A program made the position numbers and the translations under genes. Below are positions 1 to 5,929 of a DNA stretch of 7,302 nt, one piece after another. The stretch lies in the NCBI GenBank assembly GCA_021815065.1, contig JAKAHI010000062.1, positions 1 to 7,302 on the forward strand, written 5' to 3'. The DNA comes from a bacterium (GTDB taxonomy: Bacteria > JAMCPX01). The notes under the pieces are model-generated. The model was not told the DNA's origin. It did no database searches and saw only the letters and a list, made by a program, of their open reading frames with translations. Position 1 is the stretch's first letter, and each line of letters starts with the position of its first letter.

Positions 1-948
1 GGCCGCTATCTTGACCGATATGGGCTTCTCGTACCGGGTGGCTTCCTTCAATGCGTAAATGAGCTGTTTCAGGTCCTCGATGGAATAGATGTCGTGGTGC
101 GGCGCCGGAGAAATCGCGTCCGTTCCAACCGGGATCATCCTGGTTTCCGAAATACCCTCGAGGACCTTTTCGCCCGGCAGATGTCCTCCGATGCCCGGCT
201 TTGCGCCCTGGCCGATCTTGATCTCTATGGCTGCGCCTGCATTCAGGTATTCCGGGCTTACGCCGAACCTGCCCGAGGCGCACTGGACTATCGTGTTTTT
301 TCCGAACCCGTAAAGAGCCTTCGGCAGACCGCCTTCCCCGGTGTTCCAGAATATGCCCAGTTCCTTCGAGGCGCGGGCGACGGATTCGCACACATTGTAA
401 TTTATCGATCCGTACGACATGGCAGAAAACATGATCGGCGTCTCAAGGATAAGCTGTGGTGCGAGCTTCGTGGTGATATCCCCGTTCTTGTTCATCTCGA
501 GTTTGTCCGGTTTCCTTCCGAGGAATGTCTTCAGCTCCATGGGTTCCCTGAGCGGATCTATGGACGGATTGGTCACCTGGCACGCGTCGACAACCATGTG
601 TTCCCAGTAATTGGTAAACGGCTTGTCATTGCCCATACCGGTGATGATGATCCCGCCTGTCCCCGCCTGTTTATAAAGGTCCTTGATGTTGTGGTCCTTC
701 CAGTTTGCGTTGAGCCGGAAGGCGTCCGGATTCCTGACAATACTGATGCAGTCGGTCGGACAGAACGTCGAACATCTCATACATCCCACGCAATTATGAT
801 CCAGGCTGTAAATGAGGTCGCGGTCCGCATCATAATAATTCGCACCGTACGAGCACTGGGTAACACAGGCTTTACATCTGATGCACTTATCCATGTCCCT
901 CTGGACTACATAATCAAAGTAGTGGTTGTAAGGGTTCTTGTAAAGCAT
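1..948 (-). CDS. gltB: Glutamate synthase, archaeal-type large subunit with N-terminal ferredoxin domain (partial; C-terminus beyond window)
   Basis: Translation of the minus strand from ATG 948-946 stays open for 316 codons to the window edge. Residues 22-32 read C-x2-C-x2-C-x3-C and residues 53-63 read C-x2-C-x2-C-x3-C-P, so two [4Fe-4S] clusters are expected. From about residue 100 the FMN-binding GltB core follows, with recognisable blocks TGMGNDKP, QVTNPSIDPLREPMEL, SAMSYGSIN, NTGEGG, ASGRFGVSPEY, KIGQGAKPGIGGHLPGEKV and ISPAPHHDIYS. The family makes glutamate from 2-oxoglutarate and an ammonia or glutamine nitrogen, using reduced ferredoxin or a partner subunit. In this short type the glutaminase domain is encoded separately or is absent. 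AAGGAGG at 958-964, nine bases before the ATG, fixes the start. The family is usually about 500 residues, so roughly a third is missing to the left. Cytoplasmic. The gene is divergent from the membrane protein gene at 1309. Confidence 0.95.
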   Translation of the reverse strand, partial: MLYKNPYNHYFDYVVQRDMDKCIRCKACVTQCSYGANYYDADRDLIYSLDHNCVGCMRCSTFCPTDCISIVRNPDAFRLNANWKDHNIKDLYKQAGTGGIIITGMGNDKPFTNYWEHMVVDACQVTNPSIDPLREPMELKTFLGRKPDKLEMNKNGDITTKLAPQLILETPIMFSAMSYGSINYNVCESVARASKELGIFWNTGEGGLPKALYGFGKNTIVQCASGRFGVSPEYLNAGAAIEIKIGQGAKPGIGGHLPGEKVLEGISETRMIPVGTDAISPAPHHDIYSIEDLKQLIYALKEATRYEKPISVKIAA

Positions 949-957
949 GCTCACCAG

Positions 958-964
958 CCTCCTT
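958..964 (-). promoter_or_regulatory. Ribosome binding site of gltB
   Basis: On the minus strand the sequence reads AAGGAGG, a full anti-SD match nine bases before the ATG at 948-946. It decides the start. The upstream ATG at 988-986 is in another frame. Confidence 0.8.
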
Positions 965-1017
965 CTGTTTGTTGTTGATACTTTTCATGCGTATACTCTC
1001 TCTTAAGCTTACGTTGG

Positions 1018-1026
1018 TTAACCTTC
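1018..1026 (-). promoter_or_regulatory. Putative operator, copy 1 (GAAGGTTAA)
   Basis: On the minus strand this reads GAAGGTTAACC, and it contains the 8-base palindrome GGTTAACC. It lies in the gltB leader exactly 40 bases from copy 2, in the same orientation. The flanks also match: 12 of 14 bases agree between 1013-1026 and 1053-1066. Function is inferred only from repetition and position. Confidence 0.35.
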
Positions 1027-1057
1027 CATGGCTTATAAAATAAGGTTTTTTGTTTGT

Positions 1058-1066
1058 TTAACCTTC
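1058..1066 (-). promoter_or_regulatory. Putative operator, copy 2 (GAAGGTTAA)
   Basis: On the minus strand this reads GAAGGTTAAAC, identical over 11 bases to copy 3. It lies just downstream of the predicted gltB transcription start, where a bound repressor would block initiation or early elongation. The regulator is unknown. Confidence 0.35.
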
Positions 1067-1078
1067 GTTAGTAATATA

Positions 1079-1107
1079 AATTTAATGTTCTGGACAGGAT
1101 ATGTCAA
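1079..1107 (-). promoter_or_regulatory. Sigma70-like promoter for gltB
   Basis: Reading the minus strand, a perfect -35 TTGACA (1107-1102) is followed by a 17-base spacer and a -10 of TAAATT (1084-1079, 4 of 6 consensus positions). A start point near 1072 would give an untranslated leader of about 120 bases. That leader carries two copies of the GAAGGTTAA motif. Alternative -10 boxes exist in the same AT-rich stretch. Confidence 0.45.
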
Positions 1108-1230
1108 GAAAAACTGAAATCGCCTAAGATTTAATAAACCGGAGAGATTTTTCATTCCATCGCCCCCTGAAAAAAACAACACAAAACGACGGTTTTTTTG
1201 TAAAGTACCCGTGAGTTTTATCTTCCTTTA

Positions 1231-1259
1231 TTGACATCTGAAGGTTAAACTCGTAAAAA
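1231..1259 (+). promoter_or_regulatory. Sigma70-like promoter for the DUF2569/dioxygenase operon
   Basis: A perfect -35 TTGACA (1231-1236) is followed by a 17-base spacer and a weak -10 TAAAAA (1254-1259, 4 of 6). The predicted start is near 1266. The leader then holds a small hairpin: AGGT 1262-1265 and ATCC 1269-1272 pair with GGAT 1277-1280 and ACCT 1281-1284, leaving a three-base bulge. The RBS comes after it. The hairpin may be incidental. Confidence 0.45.
1240..1248 (+). promoter_or_regulatory. Putative operator, copy 3 (GAAGGTTAA)
   Basis: On the plus strand this reads GAAGGTTAAAC, inside the spacer between the -35 and -10 boxes of the rightward promoter. The same sequence sits at the gltB promoter, so one regulator may control both divergent units. 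Confidence 0.35.
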
Positions 1260-1308
1260 CAAGGTGATATCCGGCAGGATACCTGACTAAAGAAGGGGGT
1301 GCTTTTTT

Positions 1309-1812
1309 ATGCAAGAACTACAAAATCCGGGAAACCCGGCAGGGCAATATTCGAAGATCGGCGGAGGACTGATTCTTATCGCTGTGTTCCTGATTTATAT
1401 GTTTTTCTCCCTGCTCGTGAGCAGCGTGATGTTTGTAACCTTAATGTTCGTGAATCAAAATACGATATTATCTTTTCTGGAGCCGATGGGCATAAAGCTA
1501 TACTATGCCCTGCTGAAGCCCTATTTGATTTATGAATTCGTCAGAAATTTACTGCTCATACTATTTTTAATAATTGTCCTTGTATACTTTTTCCGCAAGA
1601 AAAAGGCTTTTGTAAGATTGATGACGGCATTTACCGCTGCGCTCTTGCTCTTGATACCGGTCGATTACTATATGGTAAGGATTGTATTTGTAATGGCGCA
1701 CGGCAGTACGATTCAGGAAATCATAGGGCCTGCCGTATTAGCCGGTATCTATATATTGATCCTCATCTATATTTTAACATCAAAGCGTGTGAAAGCCACG
1801 TTTATCAATTAG
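1309..1812 (+). CDS. Four-helix integral membrane protein, probably DUF2569 family
   Basis: The 167-residue protein has four hydrophobic segments, at about residues 19-48, 72-95, 103-125 and 137-157. A short polar N-terminus leads into an IGGGLILIAV block that resembles the GGWLIL opening of DUF2569 proteins. A basic loop RKKK (96-99) between helices 2 and 3 and a basic C-terminus (SKRVK) suggest both lie in the cytoplasm. Start ATG 1309 is preceded by AGAAGGGGG at 1291-1299, a usable Shine-Dalgarno. The gene ends 20 bases before the dioxygenase gene and probably shares its transcript. No enzymatic motif is visible and the function of the family is unknown. The DUF2569 assignment is by pattern memory only; membrane localisation is firm. 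Confidence 0.8.
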   Translation: MQELQNPGNPAGQYSKIGGGLILIAVFLIYMFFSLLVSSVMFVTLMFVNQNTILSFLEPMGIKLYYALLKPYLIYEFVRNLLLILFLIIVLVYFFRKKKAFVRLMTAFTAALLLLIPVDYYMVRIVFVMAHGSTIQEIIGPAVLAGIYILILIYILTSKRVKATFIN

Positions 1813-1832
1813 AAAAATAAGGTGGAGCAGAT

Positions 1833-2654
1833 ATGATGAAAACAAACCCAGTGACACATCCCTTGATGCCGGTGTTATTCATAGGTCATGGGAATCCCAT
1901 GAACGCCGTTATGGACAATGACTTTACCGCACGTTTGAAAGCCCTTGGGAAAAGCCTGCCGAAACCGGAAGCGATCATGGTAGTCTCTGCACACTGGCTG
2001 ACAAACGGGACCTATGTGGCCTGCATGGAAAGACCTGAAATGATCTATGATTTTTACGGTTTTCCGAAGAAGCTTTACACCTTGACATACCCTGCACCCG
2101 GTGCGCCGAAAATAGCAAAATCGACGGCAGGCTCGGTTAAGGGTAAGGACGTCAGATGCAGTATGCAATGGGGGCTGGATCACGCTGCATGGACCATACT
2201 CCGGTACCTGTATCCTGATGCATCGGTCCCGGTCTTCGAAATGAGCCTCGATTACAGCTTCAACGACTGGCATCCGAAGCCTATCCAGTATCACTACGAG
2301 CTCGCTCAGGAGCTTGCCGGTCTCAGGAGACAGGGTGTTATGATCATCGGGAGCGGCAACATAGTCCACAACCTCGGCATGATCGATTTTGAGAACATGG
2401 ATGCGCCGCCTTTCAGATGGGCCGGAGAGTTCGATGAAAAGGTAAAGGAAAACCTTGTTTCCGGGAATGACCGCGGTCTCATCGGATATGAGGGTATGGG
2501 CGGGGCGCATTCTCTTGCTGTGCCGACCCTTGACCACTACCTTCCTATGATATACGCAATAGCCTTGCGCGAAAAAGATGAGCCCCTCACCTTCATCTAT
2601 GAGGGATTCCAGAACGCCTCGATCTCCATGCGGTCATTTACGATCGGTTTATAA
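1833..2654 (+). CDS. ygiD: Extradiol ring-cleavage dioxygenase, class III LigB type (4,5-DOPA dioxygenase, YgiD-like)
   Basis: The 273-residue protein is near the family's usual length and aligns throughout with my memory of E. coli YgiD. Matching blocks are LFIGHGNPMN, VVSAHWLTNGT, YDFYGFPKKLY, YPAPGAP, WGLDHAAW, GSGNIVHNL, LDHYLPMIYA and the final SMRSFTIGL. Metal and active-site histidines are H19, H54, H179 and H235, the same four as in YgiD. D116-H117 is the conserved WGLDH pair. Known members open catechol rings such as L-DOPA with O2, using a divalent metal. The true substrate here is not known. The start is ATG 1833 or ATG 1836, both preceded by AAGGTGGAG at 1819-1827. The last nine codons lie in the 126-bp direct repeat whose second copy is at 5930. 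An O2-using enzyme in an apparent anaerobe suggests a stress role, but that is inference. Confidence 0.92.
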   Translation: MMKTNPVTHPLMPVLFIGHGNPMNAVMDNDFTARLKALGKSLPKPEAIMVVSAHWLTNGTYVACMERPEMIYDFYGFPKKLYTLTYPAPGAPKIAKSTAGSVKGKDVRCSMQWGLDHAAWTILRYLYPDASVPVFEMSLDYSFNDWHPKPIQYHYELAQELAGLRRQGVMIIGSGNIVHNLGMIDFENMDAPPFRWAGEFDEKVKENLVSGNDRGLIGYEGMGGAHSLAVPTLDHYLPMIYAIALREKDEPLTFIYEGFQNASISMRSFTIGL

Positions 2655-2746
2655 AACCGGCACCGGCGCTGCACGAATATCCCTATAGTTCAGGGCAGAA
2701 GTCCGCCCTTGACCCCTGTCTTGTATGTTCCTATCATCAAAATCCT
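2621..2746 (+). repeat. Long direct repeat, left copy (dioxygenase gene tail plus flank)
   Basis: By direct alignment with 5930-6055 I count six mismatches in 126 positions (2639, 2641, 2655, 2736, 2738 and 2739). Positions 2656-2735 are 80 bases without a difference. The first 34 bases encode the end of the dioxygenase, including its TAA. The rest is non-coding and includes a small hairpin (AGGGC 2692-2696 with GCCCT 2705-2709). The two copies bracket the inserted segment. Confidence 0.9.
2709..2737 (+). promoter_or_regulatory. Possible promoter inside the left direct repeat
   Basis: TTGACC (2709-2714), a 17-base spacer and TATCAT (2732-2737) match sigma70 boxes at 5 of 6 positions each. 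In this copy no gene follows closely, so it would transcribe into the inserted segment. Confidence 0.3.
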
Positions 2747-2934
2747 CGCATGCCACGAGGGGCGTTAACACAAAAAACTCATTTTAAAATAAAGAAGATT
2801 ATGCAACGAGTGATAAGCTATCATCTCAGCTAGAGGCTTGAGCCATAGGACTAATACGCCTATAGCGGAGACACGTCTTCTGGCTGAAAACGAAGGTATT
2901 CTTCGGAAATCCGGGAAAAGAAACACAAAAATTC
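2747..2934. other. Gene-free stretch inside the inserted segment
   Basis: Nothing here resembles a coding gene. A 5-bp stem (CCTCG 2744-2748 with CGAGG 2756-2760) straddles the end of the left direct repeat. It has no T-run after it, so it is not a classical terminator. The rest is unrecognised sequence leading into a palindromic repeat. Confidence 0.5.
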
Positions 2935-3011
2935 TGTCATTGCGAGCCAAAAGCGAAGCAATCCCTATGCTTGTAGATTGCTTCGTCGCAAAATCGCTCC
3001 TCGCAATGACA
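2935..3011. repeat. Palindromic interspersed repeat (MITE/REP-like, TGTCATTGCGAG family)
   Basis: The outer arms TGTCATTGCGAG (2935-2946) and CTCGCAATGACA (3000-3011) are perfect 12-base inverted repeats. The inner arms GAAGCAATC (2955-2963) and GATTGCTTC (2976-2984) pair around a 12-base loop. The whole 77 bases could form a long interrupted hairpin. I recall this palindrome as a dispersed non-coding repeat in Nitrospirota, Desulfobacterota and Dehalococcoidia genomes. Small open frames crossing it are spurious. Confidence 0.8.
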
Positions 3012-3039
3012 AGCTTACAGAGGACTTAGACCTCGTTTT

Positions 3040-3099
3040 AACCCCCTTCTCCCCTTATCAGGGGGGGACTTCCCCCTGTCAAGGGGGAATGAGGGGGTT
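3040..3099. repeat. G/C-run palindromic repeat, first copy
   Basis: The outer arms are AACCCCC (3040-3046) and GGGGGTT (3093-3099). Inside is a perfect hairpin, TTCCCCCT (3070-3077) with AGGGGGAA (3082-3089), around a 4-base loop. The pattern CCCCC...GTCAA..GGGGGAA.GAGGGGG recurs at 6611-6638, so both belong to one dispersed family. Confidence 0.75.
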
Positions 3100-3205
3100 G
3101 TGGATCGCGGGAATAAGTAAACTTCCTTATTGCATTGTTCTGACTAATAATAGTGATTGGGCACTGTGTTTATGCAGCCTTTACCAATATCCACCATTTT
3201 GGACA

Positions 3206-3234
3206 TTGACAAACATGGTCACTAATCTTATAGA
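3206..3234 (+). promoter_or_regulatory. Sigma70-like promoter for the glycosyltransferase-Hcp gene
   Basis: TTGACA (3206-3211), a 17-base spacer and TATAGA (3229-3234, 4 of 6) are placed correctly for transcription starting near 3241, just before the ATG at 3254. No clear Shine-Dalgarno lies between, which suggests weak initiation or a near-leaderless message. Confidence 0.45.
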
Positions 3235-3253
3235 TTAATAAAACTTATCCCTT

Positions 3254-3589
3254 ATGAAACAACGAAAAAAAGATAAAATAAATCGTTTTACAAAAAAGGG
3301 CTATAAACATACTCATGGGCAATCCCACGGCTCTTCGCTAGTGTCAACCTACGAATACCGCTCTCGGTATCATCAAATCATTTCCAATTGGATAAAAGCT
3401 TGGGATACGATTTCTTTATTAGATATACTATCAATAATAGCAGTGATAATTGGCTTGATTATTCGCTTTATCAAAGCATACAAATTACCCCTCGTATCTG
3501 ATGAAGCATATACATATGTGCATTACGCTAATGAACCAATAAGCACAATATTGTCTTCATATATATATACCCAAATAACCATCTTTTAA
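3254..3589 (+). CDS. N-terminal fragment of the GT-C glycosyltransferase (catalytic loop), ends at frameshift
   Basis: The 111-residue frame begins with a basic, His/Lys-rich cytoplasmic tail (1-50). A transmembrane helix follows (about 53-72), and then LPLVSDEAYTYVHYA. Asp83-Glu84 correspond to the conserved acidic pair in the first extracytoplasmic loop of GT39/ArnT-like enzymes. From residue 106 the frame is shifted and reads TQITIF before TAA. Alone it cannot be active, because it lacks the rest of the membrane domain. Start ATG 3254 has no evident Shine-Dalgarno; it is chosen because it is the first ATG after the predicted promoter. Confidence 0.6.
   Translation: MKQRKKDKINRFTKKGYKHTHGQSHGSSLVSTYEYRSRYHQIISNWIKAWDTISLLDILSIIAVIIGLIIRFIKAYKLPLVSDEAYTYVHYANEPISTILSSYIYTQITIF
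3559..3569 (+). repeat. (AT)5A dinucleotide tract at the frameshift
   Basis: An 11-base alternating AT tract sits where the two frames of the glycosyltransferase gene part. Loss of one AT unit restores the conserved reading frame. Such tracts are prone to slippage in replication. Confidence 0.75.
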
Positions 3590-3600
3590 ACTCTCTCCTT

Positions 3601-5136
3601 ATGCATTTTTTACTTAATTTTGGGAACTCCAATCTTCTCCTGAGAATACCTGCGTTAGTCGGAAGTATTGTTTTTTTGATATCTATATATCTGATATTAA
3701 AACTCTTAGCCAACAAAGAGATCACTGCTTTGGCAATATCAGTGATCGCAGTTCAGCCTTTTCTTGTTGACTTTGGTACCCTTGCAAGGGGATATTCTCT
3801 TGGATTAGCTTTTTCCTTTCTTGGACTTTATATTATATTAAAAATATTTATTAACAAGCAAAGTTCACTACCTTTATCTTGGAATTTATTGATTGCCTCT
3901 TTATGTTTCATTCTCGCTATGGCTGCAGTACCAATTTTTGTGAATATGATAGGTCCTATTTTTATCTTTATATGTCTTTTCGATTGCCGCCAACAAAACT
4001 CAAACAAAACTAATCGTTATTTTTCTTATAATAGATTTTTATTATATTTAAAATACCTTTTTTTACCTACCATAGTAATTACATACATAATTTATATTAA
4101 CATTTTTGCACATCTTACGCCTCAGGTGTTTATATTCGGTTTCCAAAATTCAGTAATCTCATTAAATAATTTTATTAAGAAGGCATTATTATACCGTGTT
4201 ACTGCTAGTGATTTTGTTATAATGACAACGTTGTTCGTGAGTATTGCATCATTAATCTGGTTAATCATAGATGGTTTTAAAAAGAAAAATAAAATCATTT
4301 TCACGCTTGGTATAATACCTTTTTTGTCTATATTCTTTAATCTATTGGAACATTATATGTTTAATATGCCTTATCCCTTGGAGCGGGTTATAATTTATCT
4401 TGTTCCTTTTATTACTATTTCGCTGATTTATTTGTTTGTAACTCTTATTGATGTTGGAATACATTATGTCAAGTGGTTGAATTATACATATACAATCTAT
4501 TTTGTCTCGTTAATTATAATTTTATTTACTCTCAGTTTAAATTCAACGAGCTATTTCATTATATGGAAAAAGAATTCAGCTCTTGAATTTTACAAAGTTT
4601 CTTGTGATGGAGGAAATGCAGAGAGTTGTTTTAAAGCCTGTAATGATGGAATTATCGATGGATGTAATCACCTTGGGACTATGTACTATATGGGCTCTGG
4701 TGAAAAGCCAGATTATCTTAAAGCTGTCGGTTACTTTAAGAAATCTTGTGACAATAGTGACGCATTTGGATGTAATAACCTTGGAATCATGTATGAAAAG
4801 GGTGTGGGGGTAGTGCAAGATTATGCCAAAGCATATAATTTTTTTGAATTATCCTGCAAAGGTGGATTTAATCTGGGTTGTACAAACCTTGGTGCTTTGT
4901 TTTTTAATGGTCAGGGGGTAAAATTAGATTATCTCAAGGCTTTCGATTTATTCAAAAAATCTTGTGACAATACAGAGGCAATTGGTTGTACTTACATTGG
5001 GATTATGTATGCAGAAGGAAAAGGTGTTAAACAAGATTATCCTAAAGCATTGGGTTTTTTTCATAAGGCTTGTTATGCAGGTGATGAAAATGGATGTAAT
5101 GATTTTAATAGACTGCTACATCCGACAGTAAACTGA
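3601..5136 (+). CDS. Main part of the glycosyltransferase: multi-pass membrane domain plus Hcp-type Sel1 repeats
   Basis: The frame has 511 residues and its first Met is residue 116 of the restored protein, so this ATG is probably not a natural start. Residues 1-320 are hydrophobic, with about nine helices (near 13-36, 41-58, 66-84, 94-126 as a pair, 148-170, 204-224, 232-250, 262-285 and 296-320). GT39-like blocks are LLLRIPALVGS, LARGYSLGLAF and YPLERVIIYLVPF. Residues 327-505 are Sel1/Hcp repeats of exactly 36 residues. Cysteine pairs spaced eight apart fall at 347/355, 383/391, 419/427, 455/463 and 491/499, with an extra cap pair at 335/343. Repeat signatures are GCNHLGTMYYMGSG, GCNNLGIMYEKGVGV, GCTNLGALFFNGQGV and GCTYIGIMYAEGKGV. 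In Helicobacter Hcp proteins such pairs form disulphides, so this tail is expected outside the cytoplasm. Confidence 0.8.
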   Translation: MHFLLNFGNSNLLLRIPALVGSIVFLISIYLILKLLANKEITALAISVIAVQPFLVDFGTLARGYSLGLAFSFLGLYIILKIFINKQSSLPLSWNLLIASLCFILAMAAVPIFVNMIGPIFIFICLFDCRQQNSNKTNRYFSYNRFLLYLKYLFLPTIVITYIIYINIFAHLTPQVFIFGFQNSVISLNNFIKKALLYRVTASDFVIMTTLFVSIASLIWLIIDGFKKKNKIIFTLGIIPFLSIFFNLLEHYMFNMPYPLERVIIYLVPFITISLIYLFVTLIDVGIHYVKWLNYTYTIYFVSLIIILFTLSLNSTSYFIIWKKNSALEFYKVSCDGGNAESCFKACNDGIIDGCNHLGTMYYMGSGEKPDYLKAVGYFKKSCDNSDAFGCNNLGIMYEKGVGVVQDYAKAYNFFELSCKGGFNLGCTNLGALFFNGQGVKLDYLKAFDLFKKSCDNTEAIGCTYIGIMYAEGKGVKQDYPKALGFFHKACYAGDENGCNDFNRLLHPTVN

Positions 5137-5184
5137 GATTACGATGTTAGAGAGAGTGTAAATTTTAAACAACAGAATGTAAAT

Positions 5185-5634
5185 TCAGAGACATTCCTCA
5201 AGAACAAGGACATCGATCTCTTCGATCTTTTTGACTGCCCTGTCATTACATATAAAACCTGTAGCACCTGAAGAGATGGCGGATGCCGCCTGTATGGAAT
5301 CAGGCGTTCTGAGGCGATATTTCGCCCGAAGTCTTGCTGCAAGATCCGCAATATTCAAAGACATGTCAAGCCAGGTAAGATGCGGGTACGTGCTCATAAG
5401 TGCGTAAAACTTAATCGCAAGTTCCTCGTTGTTCATCCGGTATGGCTGCACAAGAACTTCCAGAAGTGAGAGGGTTGATGTTGAGGCTTTGTTATGGGAA
5501 TGCTCGACAGCTTCGAATAGCCGGTTGCAGAGAGGAAAATAATCCGGATGTGATTCGATAAAGTATATAAATACGCTGGTATCAAGTGCGATCCTGTAAT
5601 GTTTCTTCAAAAAAAGTTCAACAGAATAAGGCAT
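5185..5634 (-). CDS. vapC: PIN-domain ribonuclease, VapC-like toxin
   Basis: This 149-residue protein has the PIN acidic residues in order: D18 (IALDTSVFIYFIE), E59 (SLLEVLVQP), D112 (RTPDSIQAA) and D131 (FICNDRAV). They coordinate Mg2+ or Mn2+ for RNA cleavage. PIN toxins of VapBC pairs cleave tRNA or rRNA and stop growth when their antitoxin is lost. The start ATG 5634-5632 overlaps the antitoxin stop by one base (TAATG), which indicates translational coupling. The gene converges on the glycosyltransferase gene and ends 48 bases from it. I see no strong terminator between them. Length and residue layout are normal, so the toxin looks intact. The RNA target cannot be read from the sequence. 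Confidence 0.88.
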   Translation of the reverse strand: MPYSVELFLKKHYRIALDTSVFIYFIESHPDYFPLCNRLFEAVEHSHNKASTSTLSLLEVLVQPYRMNNEELAIKFYALMSTYPHLTWLDMSLNIADLAARLRAKYRLRTPDSIQAASAISSGATGFICNDRAVKKIEEIDVLVLEECL

Positions 5635-5852
5635 TACCAGGAGCTGCGTTCTTTTCTCAGATAATCCTTGTTATACATGCCCTTGCCGATGCCTGATAAT
5701 GCTGCACGGTGGCTCCTGGGCTTCGAAAGGATGATGGTAATATCATCTTTTACAACAACCAGAAGCTTGTCATGTGATTTAATGTGCATGGCTTCTCTCG
5801 CCTCTTTGGGCAGGACTATTTGATTTTTGGAACTTAATGTTATAACACGCAT
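5634..5852 (-). CDS. vapB: AbrB/MazE-type antitoxin (VapB-like, SpoVT-AbrB domain)
   Basis: From ATG 5852-5850 the protein has 72 residues. Its N-terminus, MRVITLSSKNQIVLPKEARE, is the swapped-hairpin AbrB DNA-binding motif. A VVVKDDITIILSKP strand segment follows, and then a polar C-terminal tail (from SHRAALSG to the end) that would wrap the toxin. The frame extends upstream to ATG 5888-5886, but I prefer the inner start: the domain begins there, GGGAAG precedes it, and the predicted promoter's -10 box overlaps the outer ATG. Such antitoxins neutralise the PIN toxin and repress their own promoter. The stop shares one base with the toxin start. Confidence 0.85.
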   Translation of the reverse strand: MRVITLSSKNQIVLPKEAREAMHIKSHDKLLVVVKDDITIILSKPRSHRAALSGIGKGMYNKDYLRKERSSW

Positions 5853-5878
5853 ATTTTTCTTCCCGTTTCTTTGCTTTA

Positions 5879-5907
5879 CTTTTAGCATAAAAGGTAAAGC
5901 CTGTCAA
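5879..5907 (-). promoter_or_regulatory. Sigma70-like promoter of the vapBC pair
   Basis: On the minus strand TTGACA (5907-5902), a 17-base spacer and TAAAAG (5884-5879, 4 of 6) give a start near 5872, about 20 bases before the preferred antitoxin ATG. The -35 box sits in a small inverted repeat, CCTG (5900-5903) and CAGG (5909-5912). That is a candidate site for autoregulation by the antitoxin. Confidence 0.45.
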
Positions 5908-5929
5908 GCAGGTATATCTTTCTGTCAAT

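Larger units (their letters stand above)
949..1308. other. Divergent intergenic control region, no gene
   Basis: About 360 bases separate gltB from the membrane protein gene. I see two opposed promoters and three copies of a short motif. An A-run (from about 1170) and a T-run (about 1192-1199) could pair weakly. I found no convincing coding region, RNA gene or factor-independent terminator. Confidence 0.6.
3254..5136 (+). pseudogene. Frameshifted gene: GT-C (family 39-like) membrane glycosyltransferase fused to cysteine-rich Sel1/Hcp repeats
   Basis: Two open frames (3254-3589 and 3601-5136) belong to one gene. Removing one AT unit from the (AT)5A tract at 3559-3569 joins them and gives a 626-residue protein. 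The restored join reads SYIYPNNHLLNSLLMHF, with the conserved PNNH block of GT39-like enzymes, which neither frame encodes alone. Expected role: an inner-membrane transferase moving a sugar from a polyprenyl-phosphate donor to an extracytoplasmic acceptor, here carrying a protein-interaction tail. The gene is much richer in A/T than its neighbours: the 60 bases from 3841 have 16 G/C, against 34 in the 60 bases from 2221. That suggests transfer. The shift may be a dead allele, a phase-variable switch in the off state, or a sequencing error. Confidence 0.75.

Noticed and set aside
94..978. Long plus-strand open frame opposite gltB
   Set aside because: It is antisense to an unmistakable GltB with two Fe-S motifs and FMN-domain blocks, and its product resembles no protein family.
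914..988. 24-codon frame (starts MKSINNKQKEAGEH) overlapping the gltB start in another frame
   Set aside because: It has only a weak AGAGAG ahead of its ATG, and its content is explained by the gltB RBS and coding sequence; leader-peptide control cannot be supported.
1170..1199. A-run and T-run in the divergent region as a terminator hairpin
   Set aside because: The stem would be almost purely A-T with a long loop, and neither flanking gene ends there.
1875..2537. 220-codon minus-strand frame within the dioxygenase gene
   Set aside because: It is the shadow of a fully conserved YgiD-like protein on the plus strand.
2744..2760. CCTCG/CGAGG stem after the dioxygenase gene as a terminator
   Set aside because: The stem is only five base pairs and no T-run follows on the plus strand.
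2765..3238. Small frames crossing the palindromic repeats between the dioxygenase and glycosyltransferase genes
   Set aside because: They start or run within dispersed repeats, lack ribosome binding sites, and their products look like translated repeat sequence.
4573..5100. Regular 108-base periodicity suggestive of a tandem DNA repeat or CRISPR array
   Set aside because: The period is the 36-residue Hcp/Sel1 protein repeat; the nucleotide units are diverged and there are no spacers.
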